Source: Patagioenas fasciata
Lineage: Eukaryota > Chordata > Aves > Columbiformes > Columbidae
DNA: 64,000 nucleotides
Direction of reading: 5' to 3'
Assembly (NCBI RefSeq): GCF_037038585.1
Contig: NC_092520.1
Coordinates: 189,886,604 to 189,950,603, forward strand
Shown in pieces: positions 39,984 through 54,049 of the stretch. Positions within the stretch are counted from its first letter, which is position 1. Each line of letters starts with the position of its first letter. The notes below the pieces were generated by a model. The model worked only from the letters and a program-made list of their open reading frames with translations, was not told the origin of the DNA and ran no database searches. Both the position numbers and the translations under genes were made by a program.

Positions 39984-40671
39984 TCACGGCCAAGTTTCAC
40001 CAATATTGGCCAAAAGAGTAGGAGGACATGCACTGTGTCACCTTTAGAATACTTCTTATCTGTTGCTGTAATAACTTAGGTTGTTTTGGTTTTTTTAATC
40101 CTTGCTGAAATAAATTTAGCTTACCTGTGATCCACTAACACTTAAAGTATGAGTATTTTAAATTTTGATGACATTTTAAAATCTACTAATCACTTCTGTT
40201 TTTTCCTATTTAGAAAATGTTGTTCTGCCATTTATTTTCAATGAAGTTTAAAATAAAAAACATTTTTCTTTCTGTCATTATTTTTGCATCAGTATCATTG
40301 TTGGTTTCGTTAATGTCAGCACAACTCAGAAACGGGTTTTAGATTACTTGAGCTGCTTTTGCTGACTGAATTTGCAGCAGCAAAGCACAAAACATTTCAG
40401 GCTCTTCAAAAGCACAGTCTTTTTATTATTTCTTATTGAGAGACTAGTGATTCAAAAAGTAAATAGGTGCGTAGATTTCAACATGTTCAACATGCTCCTT
40501 TTTTGTAATCTCCATGCAATGAGACATTTCTGTGCACTAGATAAACAGCATAATTTATATAGATTTTTTGTCATTGGTGTCTGCAAAACACGCACAGTAC
40601 CATATACCTAAATTGTACAGCCACTACAGTCCCACAAGATTGTCTCTAAAATGGAGACATAAAATATATCC

Positions 40672-40741
40672 AAGCAAACAATATACGTGTCTATCATATA
40701 TGTGTCTATATATACATATGTGTATATACATACACTCACAT
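40672..40741. repeat. TA/TG-rich imperfect dinucleotide tract
   Basis: Repeated ATATGTGTCTATATATACAT-type sequence continues as imperfect TA/CA units. It is a decayed dinucleotide microsatellite. Confidence 0.75.
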
Positions 40742-41057
40742 AAAAATAGTTATTTTGCAGTAGAAGTTGATGTGTTTTGTGGCATGTGCCAGTTCTCTTG
40801 GTGAAATTAAATGCACGTCACACTTTCTCTTCTCACCTGTTGCATGCTGCCTAGTTTTCAGTTTGGTGCTGTCTAGATATGCAGCCACAGATGGAAAGCC
40901 AGTATGTGTGACATGTTTTTCACCTGTCGTGAAATGCTGAACTCCCTCCATCATTTTGTATAAACAATTTGCAGTTCATTTAGTTCTCACACAGGGTATT
41001 CCAAAATAACTCCGTAAAATGTTTACTATTGACAGTACTGGATTTAAAAGCAATGAG

Positions 41058-41243
41058 AGCTGGCAGAGCACTGGAACAGGCTGCCCAGAGAGGTTGTGGA
41101 GTCTCCTTTTCTGGAGAAATTCAAAACCCGCCCGGATGCATCCCTGTACAACCTGCTCTGGGTGAACCTGTTTTAGCAGGTGGATTGGACCAGATGATTT
41201 CCACACATCCCCCCCAAAACATTCTGTGATTCTGAGATTCTGT
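41058..41243 (+). mobile_element. CR1 LINE 3' fragment, old copy, plus strand
   Basis: From AGCACTGGAACAGGCTGCCC through GAGAGGTTGTGGAGTCTCC to the terminal ATTCTGTGATTCTGAGATTC, this is the end of a CR1 ORF2 and its 3' UTR. The decayed coding part corresponds to the HWNRLP...ESPSLE region seen in the younger copies. The 3' octamers are ATTCTGTG-type and degraded. It is opposite in orientation to the copies at 7683 and 22101. Confidence 0.88.
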
Positions 41244-44200
41244 TAGAAAGGAATCCACTTATAGAAGCTTTTATGTGATATCATTGCCATATCTGTAACC
41301 TACAGCATAGTATGAGGGATTAAAATTATGTATGAACCTCTGCATTTGAATCTCTGATATGAATTTTTTGTATTGACATCTGGAACAAAAAGGAGTAGAT
41401 GTATAATTTAATCCTATCAAAGACAATTTTAGTTTCCCTTTTCTACACTGTGTTAAATGCGCAGAAGCTTCAAGCAATACCATACGACTGTCTAACAGCA
41501 AGTTTATGATATGGAAGGGATGTTGACTTAAGACACATGATATAAACAGCTTTGCAGCACATCAGTACATTATTTCAGTTGTGAGGCCATGTTTCTCTTT
41601 TCAGTCCATGACATCTTTTATGTCTTCCACAGTAAGGAGTATTTGAAGGATGTCTTCTTGTTCCCACAGAATGACCTTTGATGCCAAAGCACTTTACAGA
41701 TATTGCATAAAAATCTCTTGGAATCTGTTTTCCTATTATTCTTCTATGGAAAAGTATTAAGAATATTAAGAGTAAAGAAGGATATACTGAAAGATACTAT
41801 AAGTAAATTCAAGATGCAGTTGCTTGCCTTTTTCTATTGACAATAAAAGAAGCTTAGAATATTATCTTAGAATAAATTCTTGATTTTGTGATGGTTAAAT
41901 TAGGTGAGATGCATCCCACCTTGCAATTTGCCTTTAGAGAGCATCTGCAGCTCTCTTCAGGTTCATCTCTGGGGCTGATTCTTTACTAGCACTGCGTAAT
42001 GCTTCATGTTGCTAACATCCTTCATTATAACCATGCAATGCCATCAAACAAGCATATGTCATCCCAAGGGTTACCTTTAGCTTACTTACTTCATGGAATT
42101 GTTGATATTTCTACATGTCAAATATGTAAAGATTCACTGGACAATAATTCATTAGTTCATACACAATACACAATACTAAATATTATTGGGATTTCTTATT
42201 GCCACTAGCAATAAAAACTGCTCTTTACTGTTGATATTAGTAAACCTGGTTTTTTCTTATTGTTGTTTGTGTTTTCCTGAACAATAAATAGGGCAATCTT
42301 TCAACCTTTTTTGTTAGATACAGTCATATCAAAAATTGAGGGAAATAGCATATGGACACGAGTGTTTAATTTTTACAATTTAGGCCCAAATTGTATTCAA
42401 GACTCTGCATATTTAACCTACTTTGATCACTGTGGGAGATGTAAGTAAGAACATAAGATTACAAATTAATCTTACTTACACAGTAGGAGAAAGATTTTAT
42501 GTCAAGGAGTAAGAGTTACAGAAATATAATCAGAACCCGTATTATCTTATTACATATATTAGTCATACTGTAAAACATGAAACACCCAGCCCGTACAAAA
42601 AAAGAGGTAAACAGTGTCCAAGTAATTACGCAAGTAATTTTTTACATAGCCATTCCAAAACTAATGCAGATGTTCTGGGTGGCTCTTCAGGGTCAAAATA
42701 TTTCTTCAGGAGTGTAACATTAATCATGTATGCAATTACTGGGAGGATCTAAGCCTAAAAAAAACTATCTTTCCCAATACAGACCTAACTGATCGCTATA
42801 GCATAAAGCTGCAAGGTAAGCATGTATGTATTTCTTCAAATACCTATGGATTTTCCAACTGGTTACTGTACCCTGCAGTTTCCTTTCCTAAGGCAATCCT
42901 CACTGTGGACACGTTTATGTTCACAGATGAATCCTTACATGAGGAATCAGGAATCATTAATTTTAAAATCAGGCCTTGGTCCTTCAGTAATAATCCTGTA
43001 CTGAACATCCCTGTGCCCACATAAAACCCTGATGAAGCTCATGGTACGTACAGGGACAGCAAATTTTGTACTAGGTGTCACTACCAATTCAAATCCAAAT
43101 AGAGGATATACATTCAAATTTTCACTTTATCAGAGAAACCCATGTCACAGGTCTAATTAATTGACAAGTTTTGAAAAGTCTACAGCAAATAGTAAATCTG
43201 TGTTTTATGACTTCTTTTTTCCAAAACCAGTCCATTCTCTGAAAAAAACCAGCCTTTAGGGTAAAGGTGGTGGTTTTTTTTTTTTTTTTTAAACGGCAAC
43301 TTGCTTTGCTAAATGCCAACATTTGGGAAAAAAATTAAAAATAAGTAAAAAAATGTTTCTAACATTATTAATAAGCTAATTTGATTTCATCTTTTTGTTT
43401 TAGTGGCACAATCAGTGAATTTTAGCTCTGGGTAAACACAGAACAGTGTTTTGAGTTTTTTAAATTTTTCTGTTCAGGGACTGAATAAGAAAAAATAAAA
43501 CAAAACAAACAACAATTATTTGTGGTTTTACTGCCAACTCTACAGTCTTTTATTTGAAAAAATTTCTGCTTGTCAACTACATGTTCAGTACAAAACAAAC
43601 CAAAACAAAGAAAACAAAAAAGCAACAGCAGTAATCTATCTTTACAGTTTTACCATGAAAAATATACTTGTCTACAGAAAACTTTTCTAGATCAAGCTTG
43701 AAATGACATGAATACATACATGTATTTTCTTTGAGTGTGCGCATGTACAACTTTTTTGTTATGTCATTTCTGTTTTACTTGGTCAAGATATTTACATTCC
43801 AACAAACCAAATGGCAAAATATCTATTATTCAAACATAACACTGGATTTTGTAATTTCCTGAAAGTTTGAATGTATTTAACCAGATACCATATTTGAGCT
43901 TTACATATGTAATGAAGCACAGTAGATTATGAATTCCGAAGAAAAGTAAGCACACATGATCTGACATTGTATCTTTAAAAAAAAAAAAAAGGAATGTGAA
44001 TTCTTTATTGCCCTTTGTTCCTGTTAGCCAAAGAGAAAAGGAGAATTTTTACAGTAGCAAAAGTGCTTATTTCATAGTAGAAAGGATTCCTCAGTGATGC
44101 AAATGTTATTAACCATTAGCTCTACCTTTGAAATAACCATTTTTTATGATGCATCAACAAAAGTGAAAGCATTAAAATTCTTGTCTTAGTACACAAGTCC

Positions 44201-45164
44201 AAATCCTACTAAATCTGTTTGCTTCCATGGCTTTTATCAGAAGTGCAACAGTGCAAACTGGAGTTCTTGTGGTTTGCAATAGTAAAATCACTGCTTGCTG
44301 AATTTTCCTGCTTAATATTGCATGCAGAATATGGAGTATGATAATCGTGAAGTGTTTCATATATGGCAAATTAATTCAGGGAAATTTGCTATAATTAGGT
44401 TGTTTAACAATAATTTTTACTGGGTTTTTTTTTTTCTGTAAGTATAGTTTTGGGTTGGTTTTATTGTATTTAAAAAGTTAAAATGCTAGATATCGTACCC
44501 TTTGTTTAGATTTTTTTTTAATACCACACATATGTACAAGTTAAGAGAATTATGCTGTCAGGTATTATACCAATTGAATGACTGAAACATTAACATATAT
44601 AATTTATACAGCGCATCATGGATCAATATGTCTGGATGATAACTAAGAAAAGCCATTTATACATAGGCAGTTGGATTCTGATCTGTAATTTTACCCATGT
44701 GGCAACACAAGGAAAAACAGATACATAATTCATACAGGACCTCTTCCTGATGGTGCTAAAGTTAATAGGAATAAAAACCAAGGACTTAAATTTAATAATT
44801 ATGACCCACCCTGGTATCTTCTTGGGTGGTAAATAAGAATTTATTCTTCTGAGGTGATAAACATTCTTAGATGTCATTAATTACATTAGGAGTAGGAGAT
44901 GTGCAGCACTTTGTAGACAATGCTCGCCATTAAGCTCCAAATTAGATTCCTAATGCCCAGCAATGAGAGTTCAATTTGTTACCATATTTAAAGATGTCTC
45001 ATTCACTCTCTGGCCTTAGGTGAATGTACCTAAACATGTATTAAATGTCACTGAGAATATGAGACTTTAAAAAGTATGAAAAGTTGCCCAGTGGCCCCAA
45101 CTACAAAATCATAGGGCAAGAAGAAATGCAAAGAAAACAACTGAAGAGCTTGCCTTTAATATTT
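41244..45164. other. AT-rich intergenic DNA
   Basis: No gene is recognised. It holds an imperfect hairpin at 42440-42480 (10-bp arms TGTAAGTAAG and CTTACTTACA) and a T17 run at 43274-43290. Frames are short and without motif. Confidence 0.6.
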
Positions 45165-45230
45165 TTATAGAAAAGAAATGGCTTTATAGAAAAGAAATGA
45201 CTTAGATAAATTTGTTTGTTTGTTTGTTTG
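45165..45230. repeat. 19-bp tandem duplication next to a (TTTG)5 repeat
   Basis: TTATAGAAAAGAAATGGCT (45165-45183) is followed at once by the same unit with one change (45184-45202). (TTTG)5 begins at 45211. Confidence 0.9.
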
Positions 45231-48200
45231 TTTTTTCTAACTGCTGCTCTCTCAATTCTACAAGTTACTGGGATCAGGCATAACTTTTATCTTGGAGATA
45301 TTGAGCTCTATCCCCATACAAACTTTGTGAAGCTTATTGAAATTTTTCTTTATCGTTCTCTCTTTAGTGACACACAGTGATAACAGAACACAAGACTGTA
45401 CAGAAAAACCCTTGTATAGATTGTTATGAAGGGAACACTAACAAGGTAAGACAATTTAGTTGTTATACACTGGAAGAAGAGGGAGAAAATATTATTACCA
45501 TGTTTGTAACTTCCTCTTCTTTGACCTTTTTCACACTCACCTGGAGCTGCTCACCAATCTCTGCCAGCCTGAGGATAGCCAAATAAATTCCCAACATGTA
45601 AGAAGTTGCATTAAGTAACAGGTTCTCATATATGTAGTTTTTACTAATGTTTAAGCATGTTACAGAGTTCTCACGCAATAGTTCACTTCCACACAAGCTG
45701 CTAATGGATATTTTGCAGGCTGTTCCCAAGCTCAAAGAGATGGACTGCAGTAATGCCACAAAAATTACCAGGACTTTCACCTCGTTAGTATCATTGTGAT
45801 AATGAGTAACCTCAACTGTGCTTGTTTTGTATGTCAGTGTTCTCTTAAACCTCCACTGCATTATCCCTGTGCATACGCATATGAACACACAAGTCTATTA
45901 CAGATTTTCTTTTTTTTCTTGAGATTCTGACAAGCTACTAAGTGTTTGAGCTGACACGGACTAGGGTCTAGGCCGGGAATATGCCACTAAAGAGCTCCTG
46001 TTGAAGAACAGCTGCTCATCTACACACACCTCCAGCTAGGAGTTGCATCTTTTTGCATTAGCAGCTGTGGAAAAGCTGCAGAAGGGCTCCCACTTCTCAG
46101 CTGTAATTCTTTGTTGTAGTTCAGGGCCATAGCAACCGGGCGAGTGCAACCTTTGTGCTGTTCCTTGTAACTGACCAATGTAACCAGAGATTCACCTACA
46201 GGAAGATAAATGTGGAAGTCCACAGTAAAGAGACTGGAAAAGAAAGTGTCCAGATCTCTCTTTTCTACAGTAAGCTAGCAAGCAATTCTCAAAATTAACA
46301 CTTCAAAATAAGGAGAGGTGTCAATTTATAGCCTGGTTTTCTGGGTAATTGAGTAAATTTCCAAGTAATTGAGTGAATGCAATCCTTTTCCATGTCAGTC
46401 TGTCTGTCAAACAGTAACTCTTGAACATCATTTTAGAGGGCTAAAGAGCCTAAAGTTAAGCAGTTTTTATCATTTTAGGAGAACTGGCAAGTGGATGGAG
46501 AAAGAGGCACCCTATTATTATTCCTTGCGAAAGAGGCTAATGAGATCACCCTTTCTCAGACATCAGAGACAGGAGGGAAATCAGACATCATTAGTTTTGC
46601 TGGACCCAGTAATAGTCATTTTTTTTAAAGCTTTCCATGTTATATGATCTTCTGTCCTAATTGCTACAACTGGGGGATGAATTAGAAAAGTACAATATGG
46701 AGTTTGGAAGGATTGATGTCCCATCTAGACAACATTTCCATTCAGTACAACAGACAAAATTAGATGACCAAACTCATTGTGAATTGCAAGACGGGTTTGC
46801 TGAGGCTGATGAGAGCAGAACAGAATCCTCAAATGGACTTTGACCCATAACAGAACTGTCATTGATTCTGGGACCTTGAACTACACAAGTGGTTTCAAAT
46901 TGTTTCTTCTAACAGAGCTGTATTTACAGAAATGTCCCTGCTGCCTGGTGTTTCACCCTTCTGCTTTCTATTGCTTTAACATGAATTAGATTGGACAGAT
47001 TTTTTTTTTAATTCACATGGTGCATGTCAAATATCTAGACTGTAATTGCTGTAGTCTTGATGCTGGTTTATGTTATATCATATAGCAGTTCTTTCAAGTG
47101 ACTGAGCAATGCTACATACACAACCGGAAGGAAACTAATGATCCGACATTGCGATGATTTTGTTCCTTATTATCTTGCTTTGAGAAGGTTGTAATTCACG
47201 TTAGATATTTTCTCGCTATTTGATTTATGAACAATGATATTACAGCAAAATAATGTTTTTAATTTGTAAACAAAGCTACTGCCTCCTTATGAAGCAAGTA
47301 TGATTTCACTGAAACATACTTCTTATAACTTGGACAGCAATAATTTTGTGCAAGCCGTCAGATTGTCTTAGCAGCATAACTTATAACTGAATAACCTGTG
47401 CTGAAAACTGCCCTTGAGGTGAAGTATTTGTTTAGTTTTGTGATTAAGTTAATTCAGGAATAAGTCTAATGTATCTCTGTGACATATTTCATTTGGAAGC
47501 ACATAGAGTACAAAAAAAAAAAAAAATAGGATAGTTTTCAACTGTAACTTCTTGATTTTATGACTGCTAAGTTCTTGATTTTATGACTGCTAGGTCCAGA
47601 TGACATCCACTAATACCACGACACCAAGTCTAATTAATGTGTTTCTCAGGACTTGTTAACTTTCCACTTTTATACCTTCATTTATGTTCCAGAGGAATAC
47701 AACGAGGTTTAGATATTATGAAAAAAATGTTATCTTTTCAGATTTTTATTGTTTCAACTTGATTTTTTTAAATTAATTTCATTCAAATGCTATATAGGTA
47801 ATGTTTCACTTTTGTAGACAGATTCGAAGATATGTTATTTCATCTTTTCTTGGTGTTGGAAGTTTGGACTCAACATTCGCAGCAGCAATGTCACCAGGAA
47901 TGCCACAAAAAAAAAAAACAAAGTATTATTTCCTCTGTAAGCTGGTGAAGTAGTTTGCTACAAAGGACTGCTTTCTCATTGCTGTTTATGCAATTAGAAA
48001 GCAATCATTAACATGAAAGAATGTTTTTATTTCCTGTTCTGAACTGTGGTACAGGGGCTATTAGCAATTACTGGCATAAAAAGTGCCCCTACAGGCAGCT
48101 CTCCAGATATTTTCAGGTTTGAAGAGTTACCAGCTTCATGCCAGTCTGCCCGACCTCAGGCTTCTTCCTTTACTAAGAGCTGGCTGGACTAAGGAAGTAA

Positions 48201-51200
48201 TTTGTAGTGCAAGATAATAACTTTATTCAATCTACTAACTTCTGAAAATATTAATTTGTGCCAGTGAATGACACACTGTTTCTATTAACTATATTTTTGC
48301 ACATATTCATGTATTTCATATAGGATTCCTATAAAGACACTGAGACTTGATATGGTGGAAACTTTGCTGGAACAGAAACCAGTTATTAAAATGGCTAGGA
48401 CACAATTCTAGTCACTCTTGGTCTGAGCTGTATTACCCCCTTTTGGGTCCCCTCCATGTAAGGTGCTGAATAGCAGAGACAATCTAGTAAAAAAGCAGTT
48501 TAGAAAGGATTCACAGTGTAAGAGAGATAGGACTAATTAGGCAAGGAGCCATTGATCATTGTGGTGCTTTTGCAGGAACAGGGGAAGGTGGCTGACATCC
48601 AAATCCTACATTTCCTGGAATGCAAAGAAAAAGGAGTATATATAAAATGGTAGAGTTTGGATACACATTGAAAGATTGCCATGCTGCAAGTATGCTGTAG
48701 AGTAAAAATAAATACATACTTTAAAAAAAGAGAAGTAAAGTAAAAAAACCTGTGAAATAAGAAAACCAAAATATTCACTATATATTTTTAGTTTGTTTTG
48801 GCTGATAAAACATTTTATCATATAATCTGTTGTCTATGAGGCAAATAGGTCCCAAAGTGCAGAACACAGAGAAAAGTCTGGTAGCCTTATATATATAAAA
48901 CCTTATATTTTCTCGCTTTATTCAGCCAATATTAGACATTTATTCTATCAGGTATCATCCCAATGGAACAAAGACTTCATAATTCCACTGAGCAAAGATT
49001 TTGTAATTTCACTGACCAGATGAGTTTTTCCAAGTATAAGTAGACAGATGGATAGTAGGGATATGGATGGCCTGGAGTAAGGTGCTTAAACCCTTAAGAG
49101 AAGAGGGAGAAATTATATTCTGCAATGTTTTTCATAGTCTTTGAATCTGAAAGCTACTAAAATGCAAAATAATTTATTTTGTATCTTGGCCCTTGACTAT
49201 GGACATTTTAAAGAAGAAAAGTAATCCGATTTGAAAATGGAAAGGTTCAGCCTTTGTGAGGTTGTGCAAATTTAGTGTTTCCTCGAAGACTTCATAACCA
49301 CCCAGGAGAAGTCTGTCATGTCTATGGTTACACTGGATCACAGACTGTCCATGTCTCTTTAAATGTTACTCCCTGTGAATCAGGTCTTGTTTAGCAGATC
49401 TCGTAGCTCTCTTCAAAAAAAAAAAAAAAAACAACAACATTTCTAGGCAAGTTCTTTTCCTTCTGAGACTAAGATTCTAATCTGATTTAACCCTTTCACT
49501 GTTGTAAGGCTGGAGAACTTACAAATAATTGCAGTTTAAAGTGCAAAGTAGGATTCAGTGCCCTAACTAAAATGACCTGGACTCATAAAATTTATTTATG
49601 TTCTGACCCACTTTGGTCCTTCAGTTTAGCCAAGCTTTCTTCTGAACTGAGAAGGAACATAGGAAGGAATGGTCATGACTGAATCCTAGACTTGTAATAT
49701 TGTCTGCCTGTTCGAATATGGTCTTTAGGTGCCTTGGTCTTTGAGAACCAGCTTAGGTAAAAATAACTTGAATCATGTCTGATACATATTTTACCCAATG
49801 GCTCAAGCAAACAATGACTCTCATGTGCTAGAGAATCAGTGCATAGAAACAGAGTAAATGGAAGCACCAAACTCTACATACTTCAAAGAGCAAACTAGTT
49901 GAAGTCGCATGTTGTCACACACCGATGCAAAGATTTGTCAGAACTAAGTACTGTACTAGCACCTCACAATTCAATATGAGAGAGAGAGTGTTTCTAATGC
50001 ATGCTGTGCATTCTAAGAGGGTTTCCTAGTGTTATTCTTTTCTAAAATGCTTGTTGAATGAAAGGTGAGTTATCTGATGATACTGGAGATTATGCATGTG
50101 ATTAGAAATGTGGCTACAGTGAGAGAGAGTAAGTCTGGCAAGAGGCATCCTTGTCAAAGAAGACTTCCCAGAGTGCTTCAGTACAGCCAGGAGTATCAAC
50201 TCTAGTGGTGAATTAGTTTTCTTCATTAATTCACTCTTAGTTTCTCTTTCTAAGGATATGACCTTAAAGGCACTGAAGTCCAGGGTTGTTTTCCCATTGA
50301 CTTAGTGGACTGGCTCAGGTGCTCAGTCTCAGGCTCATTCTGCCTAATTTAAAGTATCTAAGACTCCTCAGTTAAGGATCATTGTTAATCCAGTCTGTCC
50401 TTCATAGTCAACAGTCACCTCTCTAAATATACCCAGATTGTAGGTAGAATGGATTGCTCTCTGGAGTTGCTTCTCTCCCTGTTAACACCTGGAAGTTAGG
50501 GTGAGTAGGCTCTTAATTAGGTAGCACAGGTGCCTAAAGCTAAGTTGGTTGAAATTGGGCCACATAATATAGAAGAAACAACTATCCTTTGAAGATACTA
50601 TAAGAGCCAAAACATGAATTCAAAATGAGAAGTATTTATTTATCTAAAGTAAAGTTTACAAGTGTTTATTTACTATTTCATTGGTGGTTAAAATATCAGA
50701 AATTTGAAGAGGAACACCCAAAGTTTAATATGACTAATACATAGTTTAATAGAATTAATCTTTTATATAATATCCTGTACATCAAGAAAAACATACGTAA
50801 TTACTAAATCAGAATTTGTTGGGTTAGAGCAGATAAAATACAAATATTTGAGACTGAATCTGTCCCTTCTTCATGTGAGATTTTCTTGAGACTATTCCAA
50901 GTACTGGCTTAACCTCACCCTAAGCAAAAGTAGAAACCACAGCTCTGCTTTCCTCTTCCATCCACTAAATCTGTAATAAATGCATAAAAAGCCTTTTCCA
51001 CAGAAATAAGGGTCTTATTTTAGGTTAATGATGGCTACACTAACTCTCAGATTTGCTTCAGAATTTAAAAGAAATGGTGCACATTTTGCACCTCCCCCAC
51101 AGTATGTCTTAATCGTTGACCAGTGAGAGGTCATTTTTTAATGTCCAGAGCAATCCACTTCTACATATAGAAAGAAGGGTGACAAGCACTTGCACTGCAA

Positions 51201-51564
51201 AGTGACCTGAGCCGATTTTAGCAAACTCCCAGAAAGATGGCTTTTCGTCTTTGGAAAATTATGCCCATATCAAAAGCCTCCCACTTATTCTGTCTGGTCC
51301 ACAGTACAAAAGGTAGCTAGTTTTAGACAAGACAAATCTATGAAGGCAAGGAAACTGTAGACTGTGAATATAAGTATTTGTGCTGATTGCATATTTGACC
51401 ACAGCATTATTTTTTAACTTGCATTATAGAATCATTTTCCTCTGTGAGAAACACTCTTAATCTCACGATCCAGTTCTTCAATGGGGCTGTGATCAGCACT
51501 CTAGAAATCCTCATATCAGACTTTTTCTATTTACAAGGTTTCAGGAATGTTCCCTCCACTGAGA
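45231..51564. other. AT-rich intergenic DNA, one short tandem duplication
   Basis: No gene is recognised over about 6.3 kb. A 141-codon minus-strand frame at 45463-45888 has no recognisable domain. Poly(A) runs are at about 47512-47526 and 49415-49431. Confidence 0.6.
47551..47596. repeat. 23-bp tandem duplication (2 copies)
   Basis: CTTGATTTTATGACTGCTAA plus GTT occurs at 47551-47573 and again at 47574-47596 with a change of AGTT to GGTC at the end. Confidence 0.9.
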
Positions 51565-51642
51565 CAAACAAGCAAACAAAACCCAAACAAACAAACAAAA
51601 CCAAAAACACTCAAAACAAAACATCAAAAACCCAAACCTGTT
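51565..51642. repeat. A/C-rich (CAAA)n tract
   Basis: ACAAACAAGCAAACAAAACC-type repeats, similar to the tract at 4108-4214. Confidence 0.85.
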
Positions 51643-54049
51643 TTGTTCAGACTGAAAAGCACCCAGACTTTCAAACAAGCAATGCACAAGGTAGAAGAGG
51701 CAGATCAGTAGAATATTCTGCTAACAATAACCAGAGTAAGTTTTGGAAGAAATTTTTTTATTTTGAAGGATAATAAGTAATTTTGGTTCCTATAAATTAA
51801 AAAAAAAAAAAGCCCTTTGCATTGTTTGATAAATATGTAGATAAATATGTGGGGTTATTTTATGGAAGCAATTATCATTACTCTAGAAGGGGGAAAATAG
51901 CATACATTTAGAACCCAGTTATCTCCACATGATTTTATGCATTTGGTATTGAATACACAAAAATATTAGTATAAAAATGCAGGAACTGTGGAATTATCTT
52001 CTAGACTAAGAAAGAAATAAAAAAGTCAGAGGTATAGCTGAATCTTAAGGTTAAGGCTTACAAGGTAGCTTTAAATATTTGTAGTGTTCTTTTCTCAAAA
52101 GGAAAAATCACTGACTTTATACTAGAAGAATTAGGAAGAGGAGATGTACATGTACTTTAGTCTGTAAAGAAAACTCTTAGTTTCATACATTCTAAATACT
52201 TCTAAAATATTAAAGAAAAAATTAAATGCAATAATATAAACTTATGCATCATAACTGTTACTACTTTAATCCTTAGAGAGTGCTTTGTGCCTCAAGACTT
52301 TGGAAAGAATTAAGAAGGAGCTCTTATTAGAGTCCATTGTACATTCCCTTTAGTACAATTTTCTTCTTTTGCTACAATTACTAGGATTTATTTTCTTTGC
52401 TTTAAAATAGGATTTTTGACTCATTTGAGTCCCTGATACTTAATTCCTACTTAAAGTCATAATCCTCCCTTTCACATCATACCAATCTCTTGGTAGCTAA
52501 TTTTGATGTCACAGGCAGGTTTTGAGTTCAGAAGAGCTGATTATTTAGGCACATTTTATGTATCACAGTTTAGCCATTCTGGAATGTACAAAGTCAGCAA
52601 TACTGCAACCAGACAATTTCAAGACACTAAACTCAAGGCACAAGCTGCGAAAGTTTGAAATTCTGGTTTTCACTTCCCAGTAGTATATCACCGGACTTTC
52701 TGTTAGAATGAGAAGGTAACAAAGTGTATTCTTCAGCTTTTCCTTCCACAATACTCTTCCTGAAAGGGGCCTTTCCGATATACAGACTGTCCATGAAAAT
52801 TTTAGGTGAGGTGATCATTTTTCCAGTTGTGTCAGAAAAGACTTTGAATGTGGACTGTTTTCAAACCTCTGATTTAAAACAGACACTATATTATAACACT
52901 GCCTGATACCAACTTGTGCAAATGTAGAGGCTTCGGGTTTTTTGTTTGTTTTGTTTTTTCCTCTTCCTGCTGAAATGTGGTAAGTGTCTGAAACAACATT
53001 AAGATAACAAAAAGAATCCAAGTGATTCTTTAATGGAACCCATTCTCATCTCTGCAGGGGGGAAACCCTTTGTTGCAAGTGAAGAATTCTATCCTGGAAA
53101 AATTGCAAAGAAAGAAGCAACTGAGAGCAGTAATTGTTTTCTGTAAAGCTAAGCATGTTAAAAAATAAGAGCAGTCATCGATTACAAAAGGAATCTATAG
53201 CTGAAAATGAAACCTCTTTTGATTATTTGTCAGGAAAGGAAGTCCTGTGTTATTGCCTCAGTGGTGAGCTGACAGGACCATAAATTGGGCTTTATTAATT
53301 GCTACAAGACTGTATTTTTGTAGCACCAAGTCAAAACCCCTGATCTTTCATATGGGAGAAGAATATCCACATCATTGAAAGCTTAATACCTACGGTTGAC
53401 CAACTTATTTCAAATTAATGGATCAGTTTGTAGGATATAACGTATCGAACATCTGAGCTAGAAAAGGACCAAACCAACAAACAACTTTGGTAAAACTACA
53501 GAAAGGATCCTTTATTTTTTGTAATATTTTAATTCATGTGATTTAATGTATGTGATTGATCATCATTTCATGTTTTCCTAAGTTACAAATTGCACACACA
53601 AACATTTTTAAACCTTTTCTCCCCATGCTTTCAAGTATTTCTTATGGTAACCACTTATAGACTACAGTACTGATAGTGTTCATCTTTTTAATGGGAACTT
53701 AAACAGAAGGTAATACATATTGAAGTTGCGTATATTAATAAAATATATGAAAGAGGCACCCCTCAAGCTTTGGTATATATTTGGTTTATTTTTGTTTCAG
53801 GTTTATTTGGCATATGGCTAACATAGGTGATCGAAGTGGGAGGTTTGGTTAGAAGATCTTCAAGTATAAACGAACCTTTTTACTCTATGGTTCCTCTGGA
53901 AGTCTCCAATTACTAAGGTAAAACGTAAACTGGGAGGAGGAATACCTTCTGATATCGTGATGCCAGCTGTGAAGAAGACACCGAGTCTTTTCAGAAACTT
54001 AATTTAAAAACACAGATAGTTCCTCGTATTTATCAGAGCTATCAGAGCG
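51643..54049. other. AT-rich upstream flank of KCND2, nothing recognised
   Basis: No exon or repeat is recognised. Base composition changes sharply to GC-rich at about 54050, where the CpG island begins. Distal regulatory elements may lie here but cannot be told from background by reading alone. Confidence 0.6.

Noticed and set aside
45463-45888. 141-codon minus-strand frame
   Set aside because: No recognisable domain. One or two frames of this length are expected by chance in 64 kb of this composition. No supporting splice sites or promoter were recognised.
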